Shown here: in pieces, positions 41,378 to 50,043 of the stretch
Position numbering within the stretch: the first letter of the stretch is position 1
Layout: every line of letters begins with the position of its first letter
Source: CAWJEL01 sp964647255
Lineage (GTDB): Bacteria; Chloroflexota; Anaerolineae; CG2-30-64-16
Assembly: GCA_964647255.1 (NCBI GenBank)
Contig: CAZYGI010000001.1
Location: forward strand, 131,575 to 195,574
Length of the DNA: 64,000 nt
Direction of reading: 5' to 3'
Notes under the pieces: generated by a model
Told to the model about the DNA's origin: nothing
Databases searched by the model: none
The model's input: only the letters and a program-made list of their open reading frames with translations
Program-made: the position numbers and the translations under genes

Positions 41378-42658
41378 CTATTGTTTCGGCAGCTCAGCGA
41401 CGACGCCGTCAGCCCACCAGTACATGCAGTACTTGCAGGACAGGCCCTCGGCGCCGGGCGGGAACTGGTCAAGATCCGCCTGCACCATCTTCTCGCCGGC
41501 CGGGACGACCACGTTGCCCTTGTTGTCCTTGATCGGGCCAGCGAAGACGTCGAAGCGGGTGAACTCGCCCTTTAGCATCTTGGCCAGGGTGTCCTTCACC
41601 ATCTGCAGATCTTCAGCCGGCAGGTCGGCCATGCCCTTGGTGGGCTGCTGGCCTTCCATGAAGCCGAAGAGCCCCAACGCGCCGGAGTCGGCGTCGAAGT
41701 AGTCGAAACCGGGCTTGTAAGTCTTATCAATCACGCCCAGGGCGATCTTGCTGTAGATCTTGCCCCAGTCCCAGTAGATGGTGGTGAGGCAGCGCTCGAC
41801 CTTGCAGGAGCCGACCCAGTCGTAGGTGATGCCCCACTTGCCCTTGGCCTGCGCGACGTCGGCGGGGGCCGGCGTATCCGCGCCGGTGAAGACCACCTGC
41901 GCGCCGGCGTCCATCAGTGACTCGGCCGCGGCCTTCTCCTGGATCGGATCGTGCCAGCTGTTGATCCAGCGCACATCCATCGTGCAGTCGGGGCAGGTCT
42001 TCTTCATGCCCAACGCAAAGGCGTTGCCCAGGCGCAACTCTTCGGGGATGGGGAAGGTGGCGATGTAACCGAGCTTCGGATTCTTGTCCATCTTGGCGCG
42101 TGACCCGGCGACCATGCCCGCCAGGTATTTCATATCTTCCATCGCGCCCATCAGGTTGCCAAAGTTCTTGCCGTTGGTCTTGTACCCGCTGACATGGATG
42201 AAGGTGATGTCAGGGAATTCCTCGGCCACAGTGGCGGTCGGATCCATGAAGCCAAAGGAAGTGGTGAAGATCAGGTTGAAGCCCTTGCGCGCCAGCGAGC
42301 GGATGACCTGCTCGGCCTCGGCGCCTTCGGGGACGTTCTCGACATAGGCCACGTGCGCGTTGGGGACGTTCTTTTCGACGTAGACCAGGCCATCGTAGTG
42401 CGCCTGGCTCCAGCCACCGTCGTCATGCGGGCCGATCAACACGCCAGCGACGTTGAACTTGCCAGCGACAACGTCCGGGATCTGCAAGGCGGCCGGTGCA
42501 GCAGGTGCTTGGGTCGCGGCCGGGGCCGCAGGCGCCTGGGTCGCCGCAGGGGCCGCGGGCTGAGCGGGCGCCGGCGTTGCTGCGCCGCCACAGGCGGTCA
42601 GGACCATCGAGAGGACGAGCAGGAGCGCGAGCGCCCCCCAAAGTGACTTACGAGACAT
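41378..42658 (-). CDS. BMP-family nucleoside/purine-binding lipoprotein of the ABC transporter
   Basis: A 426-residue lipoprotein. Signal and lipobox ALALLLVLSMVLTACGG with Cys near residue 23, then an Ala/Pro/Gln-rich tether. The mature domain is of the Bmp/PnrA type: VAGVLIGPHDDGGWSQAHYD, VAYVENVPEGAEAEQVIRSL, LIFTTSFGFMDPTATVAEEF and YIATFPIPEELRLGNAFALG. It binds a nucleoside or purine outside the membrane. AAGGAGGAGAAGTTCC precedes the ATG. It is the first gene of the transporter transcript and faces ade divergently across a 250-base gap (42659-42908). Confidence 0.92.
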   Translation of the reverse strand: MSRKSLWGALALLLVLSMVLTACGGAATPAPAQPAAPAATQAPAAPAATQAPAAPAALQIPDVVAGKFNVAGVLIGPHDDGGWSQAHYDGLVYVEKNVPNAHVAYVENVPEGAEAEQVIRSLARKGFNLIFTTSFGFMDPTATVAEEFPDITFIHVSGYKTNGKNFGNLMGAMEDMKYLAGMVAGSRAKMDKNPKLGYIATFPIPEELRLGNAFALGMKKTCPDCTMDVRWINSWHDPIQEKAAAESLMDAGAQVVFTGADTPAPADVAQAKGKWGITYDWVGSCKVERCLTTIYWDWGKIYSKIALGVIDKTYKPGFDYFDADSGALGLFGFMEGQQPTKGMADLPAEDLQMVKDTLAKMLKGEFTRFDVFAGPIKDNKGNVVVPAGEKMVQADLDQFPPGAEGLSCKYCMYWWADGVVAELPKQ

Positions 42659-42866
42659 GGAACTTCTCCTCCTTCAAATTGGGACTTTTTTGTTACACAG
42701 GATCAGAGAAAAAGAGTGTCTCCGCTGCGTCACCACCTTTCTGTTGCCGAGCCTCGGCAGAAATGCCCTCATTGCCAAGTGCTCGGCCGGACGTGCATCA
42801 CTGCGGGGATGATTGTAGCCCTAAAAGACACTGCCTGCAAATGAGGCGCGTCATATCCGCTCGCGT

Positions 42867-42880
42867 GGTATAATGCGGCC
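42867..42880 (+). promoter_or_regulatory. Extended -10 promoter of ade
   Basis: TGGTATAATGCGG: a TATAAT at 42869-42874 with a TGn extension, about 35 bases before the ATG at 42909. A clear -35 is not seen, as expected for an extended -10. Confidence 0.65.
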
Positions 42881-42908
42881 GCATTCGGCTTCGATTCGAG
42901 GAGGAACC

Positions 42909-44621
42909 ATGCCTGAACTTAACACCCTGATCCGAGTGGCCCGCGGCGATGCGCCGGCCGACCTGGTGCTGCGCAACGCCCGGCTGGTCAACGTCTATTC
43001 CGGCGAAATCTATCCCGCAGATGTCGCGATCTTCAACGGCCGGATTGCCGGCGTTGGCGATGGCTATACCGCACAGCAGGAGATTGATCTCAAGGGCGGC
43101 TATCTCGCGCCCGGCCTGATTGACGCCCACGTCCACATCGAGAGCGCGATGGTCGGCGTGCGCCAGTTCGCCGCCGCGGTGGTGCCCAAGGGCGTGACCT
43201 CGGTGATCGCCGACCCGCACGAGATCACCAACGTACTGGGGCTGGACGGCATCCGCTATATGTTCGACCAGGCCAAGTACGGCCGGCTGAGCATGTTCGT
43301 GATGGTGCCTTCATGCGTCCCGGCGACCCACATGGCGACTGCGGGCGCGTACCTGGAGGCGAAGGACATCGCCTCACTCCAGGGCGACCCATGGGTGCTC
43401 GGCCTGGCAGAGATGATGAACTATCCCGGCGTGGTGAACGAGGATGAAGGCGTCATCGAAAAAATCGAGGCATTCAGGACGCGCGTGCTGGACGGCCATG
43501 CACCGGGCCTCCGGGGGAAGGCGCTCAACGCCTACCTGGCCTCCGGCATCGGCTCAGACCATGAGTGCACGACGGTCGAGGAGGCGCTGGAGAAGCTGCG
43601 GCTGGGTATGTACATCCTGATCCGGGAGGCGACCAACGCGCATAACCTGGCCGCAGTGCTGCCCATGCTCAATCCCGACAACGCGCGGCGCGTCTGCTTC
43701 TGCACCGACGATCGCCACCCCGGCGACCTGCTGGACGAGGGCAGCGTGGATCACCTGGTGCGGAGCGCGATCCGCGCGGGCGTGGATGTGGTCACGGCGA
43801 TCCGCATGGCGACCTTGAACACTGCCGAATGGTTCCGCCTCTACGACCGCGGGGGAATCCGCCCCGGCCACCGCGCCGACCTGATGGTCTTCGACGATCC
43901 GCAGGAGTTCCGCGCCCGGCTGGTGATCCGCTCCGGCCAGATCGCGGCCGAGGATGGCAAACTCGTCCCACTGGATGTGCCCGAGCGCCCCAGCTATCTG
44001 CGCGGCTCGATGAACGTCAACTGGCACACGGTGGACTTCACCATCCCTGTGGAAGGCCGCCGCGCACACGTCATCGGCGTCACGCCCGACAGCCTCATCA
44101 CCGAGGATCGCCTGTTGGAGATCCCGTCGGCCTCCGGCTTTGCGACGCCAGACATCGAGCATGACATCATCAAGATGGCCGTGATCGAACGGCACATGGC
44201 GACGGGGCATGTCGGCAAGGGGTTCGTGCAGGGGGTGGGGCTGCGCCGGGGCGCCATCGCCTCCACTATCGCGCACGACCACCACAACCTGATCGTGGCC
44301 GGCACCGACAACATCTCGCTCAGCACCGCGGCCGGCGCCATCGCGGACATGGGCGGCGGGCTGGCCGTCGCCGACGGCGTGCGCATCCTGGCGCGGCTGC
44401 CGCTGCCGGTCGCCGGCCTGATGTCCAACAAGCCGATCACCGAAGTGCGTCGTGGGCTGGATGACGTGATCGCCGCGGCGCGCAGCCTCGGCTCGGACAT
44501 GCACGATCCGTTCATGGCCCTCAGCTTCCTGGCGCTGGAGGTCATCCCGCACCTCAAGCTGACCGATCAAGGGCTGGTGGACGTGGATCAGTTCAAGATC
44601 GTGCCGCTGTGGACAGATTGA
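42909..44621 (+). CDS. ade: Adenine deaminase
   Basis: A 570-residue amidohydrolase-superfamily enzyme of usual AdeC length that converts adenine to hypoxanthine and ammonia. N-terminal LVLRNARLVNVYSGEIYPAD, metal-binding GGYLAPGLIDAHVHIESAMV near residue 70, CTDDRHPGDLLDEGSVDHLV, DLMVFDDPQEF, and the C-terminal domain with VAGTDNISLSTAAGAIADMG. GAGGAGGAACC precedes the ATG, with an extended -10 upstream. The product hypoxanthine would feed the molybdenum hydroxylase. The kinase gene starts 26 bases downstream. Confidence 0.95.
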   Translation: MPELNTLIRVARGDAPADLVLRNARLVNVYSGEIYPADVAIFNGRIAGVGDGYTAQQEIDLKGGYLAPGLIDAHVHIESAMVGVRQFAAAVVPKGVTSVIADPHEITNVLGLDGIRYMFDQAKYGRLSMFVMVPSCVPATHMATAGAYLEAKDIASLQGDPWVLGLAEMMNYPGVVNEDEGVIEKIEAFRTRVLDGHAPGLRGKALNAYLASGIGSDHECTTVEEALEKLRLGMYILIREATNAHNLAAVLPMLNPDNARRVCFCTDDRHPGDLLDEGSVDHLVRSAIRAGVDVVTAIRMATLNTAEWFRLYDRGGIRPGHRADLMVFDDPQEFRARLVIRSGQIAAEDGKLVPLDVPERPSYLRGSMNVNWHTVDFTIPVEGRRAHVIGVTPDSLITEDRLLEIPSASGFATPDIEHDIIKMAVIERHMATGHVGKGFVQGVGLRRGAIASTIAHDHHNLIVAGTDNISLSTAAGAIADMGGGLAVADGVRILARLPLPVAGLMSNKPITEVRRGLDDVIAAARSLGSDMHDPFMALSFLALEVIPHLKLTDQGLVDVDQFKIVPLWTD

Positions 44622-44647
44622 CAGGCCGATCCGAACAAGGAGCTCAC

Positions 44648-45847
44648 GTGACAGACCGATTCAGCGCCATCGTCGCCGGGCATTTGTGCCTCGACATCAT
44701 CCCGCTCATTGCGGGTGTCACGCCCGAAGCGTTCCGCGCCGCCTTCGTGCCGGGACGGCTGATTGATGTGGGACCGGTCGCGCTTTCGACGGGCGGGGCG
44801 GTCTCCAACACCGGGCTGGCTTTACACAAGCTCGGCGTTCCCACGCAGTTGATGGGGAAAATCGGCGACGACTTGTTCAGCCAGGCGATCAGACGGCTTG
44901 TGGCGGGCCATGATCCGCACCTGGCGGATGGCATGATCGTTGATCCACAAGTCAACACAGCGTATACCATCGTGATCAACCCCCCCGGCATTGATCGCAT
45001 TTTCCTGCATTGTCCCGGCGCAAACGAAACCTTCGGCGCCGACGATGTGCGCTACGAGCTGGTAGCCGGAGCCGGCCTCTTCCACTTCGGCTATCCCCCG
45101 CTGATGAAGCGCATGTACTCCGATAACGGGACGCAGTTGTCGTCCATGTACCGTCGCGCCAAGGCGCTGGGCGTGACGACATCGCTGGACATGGCCTTGC
45201 CGGGCAACTCCTCCGCGCGCAATGCCGACTGGCGAACGATTCTGACGGTGACGCTGCCGCACGTGGACATCTTCCTGCCAAGCATCGAGGAAATCCTGCT
45301 CATGCTGCACCGCGAGACCTATGAGCGCCTGCGCGGGGCAACGGCTGACGGCGATGTGCTGTCTGCCGTCAAACCGGAACTGCTCACCGACCTCGGCAGC
45401 GAGCTGCTGGCGATGGGCGCCCGGATCGTGGGCCTAAAGCTCGGCCACCGGGGCTTCTACCTGCGCACGGCGGGCCAGCCAGCCCTGGCGGCGCTGGGCC
45501 GCGGCCGGCCGGCCGATCTCACACGCTGGGCCGACCGGGAGCTGTGGGCGCCCTGCTTCCGGGTGGCGGTGGTCGGCACCACCGGATCGGGCGATGCGAC
45601 GATCGCCGGATTCCTGGCAGCGCTCCTGCGCGACCTGGCGCCCGAAGAGGCTGTGAACGCGGCCGTGGCCGTCGGCGCATGCAAGGTGGAGGCGCTGGAC
45701 GCATCGAGCGGTATTCGCTCCTGGGAAGAAACACTGGCGCGCATCGCGACCGGCTGGCCGAGGCACGACCTGCATGTGGATGCGCCGGGCTGGCAGTTCG
45801 ACAGGTCGCATGGCCTGTGGATCGGGCCGGGCGGAACACCAGGCTGA
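44648..45847 (+). CDS. PfkB/ribokinase-family carbohydrate or nucleoside kinase
   Basis: A 399-residue kinase. SAIVAGHLCLDIIPLIAG at the start, STGGAVSNTGLALHKLGVPT (sugar site) and the PfkB signature VVGTTGSGDATIAGFLAALL near residue 310, where the DxxGAGD consensus reads GTTGSGDAT with the catalytic Asp kept. A GTG start at 44648 has AAGGAGCTCAC upstream. The gene follows ade closely, so a nucleoside or ribose kinase role would fit; the substrate is not proven. Confidence 0.85.
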   Translation: MTDRFSAIVAGHLCLDIIPLIAGVTPEAFRAAFVPGRLIDVGPVALSTGGAVSNTGLALHKLGVPTQLMGKIGDDLFSQAIRRLVAGHDPHLADGMIVDPQVNTAYTIVINPPGIDRIFLHCPGANETFGADDVRYELVAGAGLFHFGYPPLMKRMYSDNGTQLSSMYRRAKALGVTTSLDMALPGNSSARNADWRTILTVTLPHVDIFLPSIEEILLMLHRETYERLRGATADGDVLSAVKPELLTDLGSELLAMGARIVGLKLGHRGFYLRTAGQPALAALGRGRPADLTRWADRELWAPCFRVAVVGTTGSGDATIAGFLAALLRDLAPEEAVNAAVAVGACKVEALDASSGIRSWEETLARIATGWPRHDLHVDAPGWQFDRSHGLWIGPGGTPG

Positions 45848-46237
45848 CGAGGGTCGAGTACTGGCCGAGGATGTCGAGGGCTTGGCGTCCTCATAGGCAC
45901 TGCAGCTAGATCCTGGTGCCCGGGTATGAGTCCAAAGCCCAGCAGTTGACAGTTGACAACCGAAAAACAGCGACGTAGAATGTCTTCCCGTTGGTCTCAG
46001 ACACGATACTCGTTCCCCAGTCTGCCCGCGATCCACGCGTCATTTCGTTTGTTAAACGAGCATCCGTGTCCAGCCCGTTGTGCCGGTTTTTGAGTCGGCT
46101 CCTTGCCAGTTGGTTCCACTGAGACAAGGACTCGAAGAACGCAGGGGCGCCATTCAGCAGCCTGCATCTTGCAGTGACGATGCGACACCACGGAACGTCA
46201 AACTGACTCAAAACCGGAAGCCCATCTTCGGAAGGGG
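45848..46237. other. 390-base gap with one unproven minus-strand frame
   Basis: A minus-strand frame at 45906-46211 could encode 101 residues (MSQFDVPWCRIVTARCRLLN...). It matches no family I recognise and its end runs through CAGTTGACAGTTGACAACCG, a word repeat (45941-45963). It has no good ribosome site. The gap probably also contains the promoter of the sugar transporter operon, but no clear elements are seen. Confidence 0.3.
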
Positions 46238-48133
46238 GTGATCCAGCCGCTGCACTTCCTTAGTCCACATCTCATCTGCACAGCGCATCGAGTGGGTATC
46301 CCGGCCGCGGCGAGTCGGGCGATCCAATTGCGCATTCAGTCAAGGAGGACTCTCGCGAAACGCACTGCCACCATCATCGCTCTGTTGGTCGTCGTGGCCA
46401 TGCTCCTGCCGAGCTGTGCCGCACCAACCCCCCAAGTCATCGAGAAAGTCGTCACCCAAATCGTCGAGAAGAAGGTCGTTGAGACCCAGGTCGTTGAGAA
46501 AATCCAGACCCAGGTCGTCGAGAAAAAGGTCGAGGTCCAGGTCACCCCGACGCCTGCACCGACCGAGGCCCCGAAGGTCATTAACGGCTGGCCCGCCATC
46601 GACGATGCCGAGGCCAAGACCGCCCAGGCCGCCTGGGATGCCGCCGACAAGGGCAAGCCCGACCCCGCCTGGAAGGGCCAGAAATTCACCATCGGTGTCT
46701 ACTCCGCCGGGCAGCGCGGCGCCATCTCCGGGCCCACCTATTTCTTCCGCCAGAAGTTCGAGGAATTGACCGGCGCCACGTACGACATCGTGGAAATCCC
46801 CTTCGCCGAAATGCGCGAGAAGATCTTCACCGATTTCCAGACCGGCGCGCACAAGTACGACATGATCATCAACTGCTCGAACTTCTACGGCGACTACATC
46901 GCCAACGACTTCGTCCAGCCGCTCGATAAGTACCTGACCGATCCCCGGATGCCCAAGCAGGATCTGGAGTCTATCGGCCCTGCTGTGCGCAATCTGCTCC
47001 AATGGAATGGCCAATACTACGGCACCAGCTACGATCATGATGCTATGATCCTCTATTGGCGCAAGGATATCCTGGAAGACCCGAAGTGGCAGGCCCAGTA
47101 CAAGCAGGAAACCGGCACAGACATGCCGGTGGCCATGGACACCTGGGAAGATGTGATCTCGATTGCGAAATTCTTCAACGGCAAGGATTGGAACGGCGAC
47201 GGTGACCCAGATGATGGCGTCACGCTGCACCTGAAGGTCGGCGGGCAAGGCTACTTCCACTACATGGCCTTCTCCGCACCCTACGTGACGATCCCCGCGC
47301 CGGGCGACAACCCGCAGAAGGTCGACAAGTACCACAACATCTACTACTTCGATCCCGAAACCATGGAGCCGCTGATCAATTCGCCGGGCCATGTGAAGGC
47401 GCTCGAACAGTTGATCGCGCTCTCGAAAACCGGCCCGGCGGCGATGTGGGGCTGGAGCCTGGGCGAAGCCTGGGCTGACTTCCTGTCCGGCAATGCCATC
47501 ATGACCTTCTCCTGGGGCGATGTCGGTGCGCTTGCCGAAGACAAGACCCAGTCTGTTGTGATGGGCAAGGTCGGCGCCCGCGGTCTGCCGGGCACCAAAC
47601 AGCCGTACAACATGGAGACCAAGCAGTTCATGAATCTGGACAAGGCCAACATCGTCGGCAACCAGGTGGGCTGCTCGTGGCATCCGGTGCTCTCGAAGTA
47701 CGCGAAGAACCCGGACCTCGTTTACTACTGGATGGCCCTGATGGGCACGCAGCCGATCAACCACTGGTTGGTAGAATACGGTTGGACCGGCGTGAACCCC
47801 GGCACGTCGTATGACTGGCTCGAGCCGACCGGCAAAGCGTCCATCAAGGACTACGAGGCGGCGGGCTGGAATGCGGTGGATGCCAAGGGTTACGTGGATG
47901 CATACACCGACAACTTCTTCAAGTACCCGATCTTCCAGACCTACATCCGCATCCCTGGCACCACGGAGATGATGACGGCCTGGGACATCCACCTGTCGGA
48001 AGCCGTCACGGGCCAGATCTCCGCCCAAGAAGCTTTGGATCGGACCAAGGCCGACTGGGAGGCCATCATCGAGGAACAAGGCAAGGATAACCTGCTGAAG
48101 CTGTACCAGGAGTCCATCGGTTACAAGAAGTAA
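46238..48133 (+). CDS. Sugar ABC transporter solute-binding lipoprotein, start codon uncertain
   Basis: A lipoprotein of about 590 residues from its signal. The signal and lipobox TATIIALLVVVAMLLPSCAA are followed by a long charged tether rich in VEK/QV repeats and VTPTPAPTEAP. The mature domain is a large type-1 solute-binding protein (FTIGVYSAGQRGAISGPTYF, IINCSNFYGDYIANDFVQPL). A DWNGDGDPDDG loop resembles a calcium site. The upstream AAGGAGGACTCTC ribosome site is followed by GCGAAACGC, where ATG would be expected, so the true start may be mutated or a base miscalled; the frame's only upstream start is the GTG at 46238. Two permeases follow. Confidence 0.85.
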   Translation: MIQPLHFLSPHLICTAHRVGIPAAASRAIQLRIQSRRTLAKRTATIIALLVVVAMLLPSCAAPTPQVIEKVVTQIVEKKVVETQVVEKIQTQVVEKKVEVQVTPTPAPTEAPKVINGWPAIDDAEAKTAQAAWDAADKGKPDPAWKGQKFTIGVYSAGQRGAISGPTYFFRQKFEELTGATYDIVEIPFAEMREKIFTDFQTGAHKYDMIINCSNFYGDYIANDFVQPLDKYLTDPRMPKQDLESIGPAVRNLLQWNGQYYGTSYDHDAMILYWRKDILEDPKWQAQYKQETGTDMPVAMDTWEDVISIAKFFNGKDWNGDGDPDDGVTLHLKVGGQGYFHYMAFSAPYVTIPAPGDNPQKVDKYHNIYYFDPETMEPLINSPGHVKALEQLIALSKTGPAAMWGWSLGEAWADFLSGNAIMTFSWGDVGALAEDKTQSVVMGKVGARGLPGTKQPYNMETKQFMNLDKANIVGNQVGCSWHPVLSKYAKNPDLVYYWMALMGTQPINHWLVEYGWTGVNPGTSYDWLEPTGKASIKDYEAAGWNAVDAKGYVDAYTDNFFKYPIFQTYIRIPGTTEMMTAWDIHLSEAVTGQISAQEALDRTKADWEAIIEEQGKDNLLKLYQESIGYKK

Positions 48134-48153
48134 CGGTCCCTTGACAGCTTGTT

Positions 48154-48214
48154 CACCCCGCCACGGGGTGAGGTAGTGCACAGGGGGTGTGCGAATGATC
48201 GCCTGCACACCCCC
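48154..48214 (+). promoter_or_regulatory. Two intercistronic hairpins between binding-protein and permease genes
   Basis: CACCCCG-CCA-CGGGGTG (48154-48170) is followed by GGGGGTGTGC ... GCACACCCCC (48183-48192 and 48205-48214). No T-run follows. Such structures after a binding-protein gene usually stabilise its mRNA and lower expression of the downstream permeases, as between malE and malF. Confidence 0.65.
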
Positions 48215-48240
48215 ATACTCCTGCACTCCAGGGAGGCAGC

Positions 48241-49103
48241 ATGCAAACCCGCAGTCGGGTCAAATACCTGTTCGTCGTGCCGGGCATTGTCTGGGTCTTG
48301 ATTTTCACCATCGTTCCGCTGCTCTATTCGCTCCGTCTGAGCTTCATGCAGGCAAAATGGGCACGCCGTCGCGCTTCATCGGGCTGAAGAACTACGTGCG
48401 CGCGTTCAGCGACTACCGCGTCATGGACTCAGCCACTGTGACGCTTTTCTTTGTCGTGTGCAGCGTCACCTTGACGGTGTTGGCCGGGCTGGGCCTGGCT
48501 TTGCTCTTTCATCGTGCCATGCGCGGGCAGAAGGTCTTCCGGGCGCTCTTCACAATGCCTATGTTCACTGCACCCATCGCGCTAGGCTACCTGGGCTTAA
48601 CGATCTTTCACGAGCAGGTAGGCGCCGTCAACACGGTCCTGCGCGCTTTGGGGGTGGTCAACCTCCCGCCGTGGTTCTCGGCCATCTGGCCGGCGCGCGC
48701 GACCATCGTGCTGGTAGATATGTGGCAATGGACGCCGTTTTGCTTCCTGGTGTTGCTGGCGGGCTTGCAGGCGCTGCCCGATGAGGTCTATGAAGCCGCC
48801 GTGCTGGACACCTCATCGGTGTGGGACACCTTCCGCTTCGTCACCCTGCCGCTGCTCAGCCCCGTGCTCTTCACGGTCACGATCTTGCGTCTGGTAGAGG
48901 CCTTCAAAGTGCTCGACATCCCCTTCAGCATGACCAGCGGCGGACCGGGCGCGGCCACCCAAACCTATTCCTTCTACATCTACCTGACCGGGCTGCGCAA
49001 CTTCAATCAGGGATACGCCTCGGCCCTGGCTTATCTCCTGCTCATCATCATGATGATCATCGCAACCTTCTTCTTCAGCCGCATGCGGGCGAATTACGAG
49101 TAA
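48241..49103 (+). CDS. Sugar ABC transporter permease 1 with an apparent frameshift
   Basis: The start at 48241 (MQTRSRVKYLFVVPGIVWVL, then IFTIVPLLYSLRLSFMQAK) follows a GGGAGGCAGC ribosome site and is the normal N-terminus of a MalF-type permease. That frame stops at 48385. The rest (MGTPSRFIGLKNYVRAFSDY, ..., DEVYEAAVLDTSSVWDTFRF) continues in the +2 frame from an ATG at 48357. The joint lies in an AAAA run at 48354-48357, where one inserted A would restore SFMQAK-MGTPSRF. The C-terminal part has the EAA loop of ABC permeases. Either a real frameshift, giving a truncated permease, or a homopolymer sequencing error. Confidence 0.8.
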
Positions 49104-49115
49104 GGAGCTGAGGTC

Positions 49116-49970
49116 ATGTACCATCGCAAAAATCCCCCACTGGTGAACGCCCTGATCTGGCTGGTGATCATCCTCGCGACTGCCTGGTGTCTCTTTCCGT
49201 TTTATTGGGCGCTTATCACGTCATTCAAGCCGCGCTCAGTGATCCTGACGAAGCCAGCCATCATCCCCTGGCTCGACTTCGCTCCGACGCTGTTCAACTG
49301 GCAGAATGAATTCACGACCCGCTGGCCCGAGATCAGCGCGGCGTTGTTCAACAGCCTCATCATCTCGATCGGTGCGGTGATCATCGCTGTGGCCCTGGGC
49401 ACGCTCGCCGGCTATGGCCTGGCGCGCTTTCGTTTTCGCCGTTGGAAGAACCGCGACATGGCCGTGTGGTTCCTGTCGCAGCGCTTCCTGCCGCCCATCG
49501 TCACGGTCATCCCGTTCTTCCTCTTGATCCAGTTCCTGGGCCTCACCGACAAACACTTGGGATTGATCCTGGCAAACGCCACGTTCACCATGCCGTTCGC
49601 CGTGCTCACGCTGCGCGATGTCTTCAAGGATCTGCCCCTTGAACTGGAGGAATCGGCCTATGTAGACGGTGCGACACCGCTGCAAGCGTTCTGGCACATC
49701 GCGCTACCCCTGGCCGCGCCGGCTGTCGCCGCGGCCGCCGTGATTTGCTTTGCCTTCGCCTGGAACGAGTTCTTGTTTGGGTTGATCCTGAGCTACCAGG
49801 ACGCGCGGCCAATCACGGTTGTCATCGCCGGCATGGAGCACACCCAGGGCATCCAGTTCCACCAGGTCGCCACCCGCCTGCTGTTAGCGATCCTGCCTCC
49901 GGCGCTCCTGGCGTTGACCGCGCAGAAGTACATCGTGCGCGGGCTGACGTTCGGCGCGGTGAAGGGATAA
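49116..49970 (+). CDS. Sugar ABC transporter permease 2 (MalG-type)
   Basis: A 284-residue inner-membrane permease with six hydrophobic segments. WLVIILATAWCLFPFYWALI at the start, SLIISIGAVIIAVALGTLAG, FLSQRFLPPIVTVIPFFLLI, and the EAA loop ELEESAYVDGATPLQAFWHI near residue 185 that docks the ATPase. The ATPase for this transporter is not in the window; a shared MsmX/UgpC-type ATPase probably serves. TAAGGAGCTGAGGTC precedes the ATG; it is 12 bases past the first permease. Confidence 0.92.
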   Translation: MYHRKNPPLVNALIWLVIILATAWCLFPFYWALITSFKPRSVILTKPAIIPWLDFAPTLFNWQNEFTTRWPEISAALFNSLIISIGAVIIAVALGTLAGYGLARFRFRRWKNRDMAVWFLSQRFLPPIVTVIPFFLLIQFLGLTDKHLGLILANATFTMPFAVLTLRDVFKDLPLELEESAYVDGATPLQAFWHIALPLAAPAVAAAAVICFAFAWNEFLFGLILSYQDARPITVVIAGMEHTQGIQFHQVATRLLLAILPPALLALTAQKYIVRGLTFGAVKG

Positions 49971-49982
49971 TGTGAGCTCAGT

Positions 49983-50019
49983 AATGGGGGTGAGCGGCTT
50001 CGCCGCTCACCCCCATTTT
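49983..50019 (+). terminator. Strong rho-independent-type terminator
   Basis: A perfect 16-bp stem (AATGGGGGTGAGCGGC and complement, 49983-49998 and 50002-50017) with loop TTC and a TTTT end. It lies 12 bases past the second permease stop, so the UroD-like gene may need read-through or its own promoter. Confidence 0.85.
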
Positions 50020-50043
50020 AATCTTCGCTCCAAAGAGGGTTTT

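Noticed and set aside
42659..42868. Purine riboswitch upstream of the BMP transporter and ade.
   Set aside because: A purine aptamer would be expected from context, but its conserved junction sequences were not seen on either strand. Only ribosome sites and a -10 were found.
46340..48226. A 628-residue minus-strand frame across the sugar-binding protein.
   Set aside because: It is a shadow: its product has shadow-like composition and no motif, whereas the plus strand gives a normal lipoprotein.
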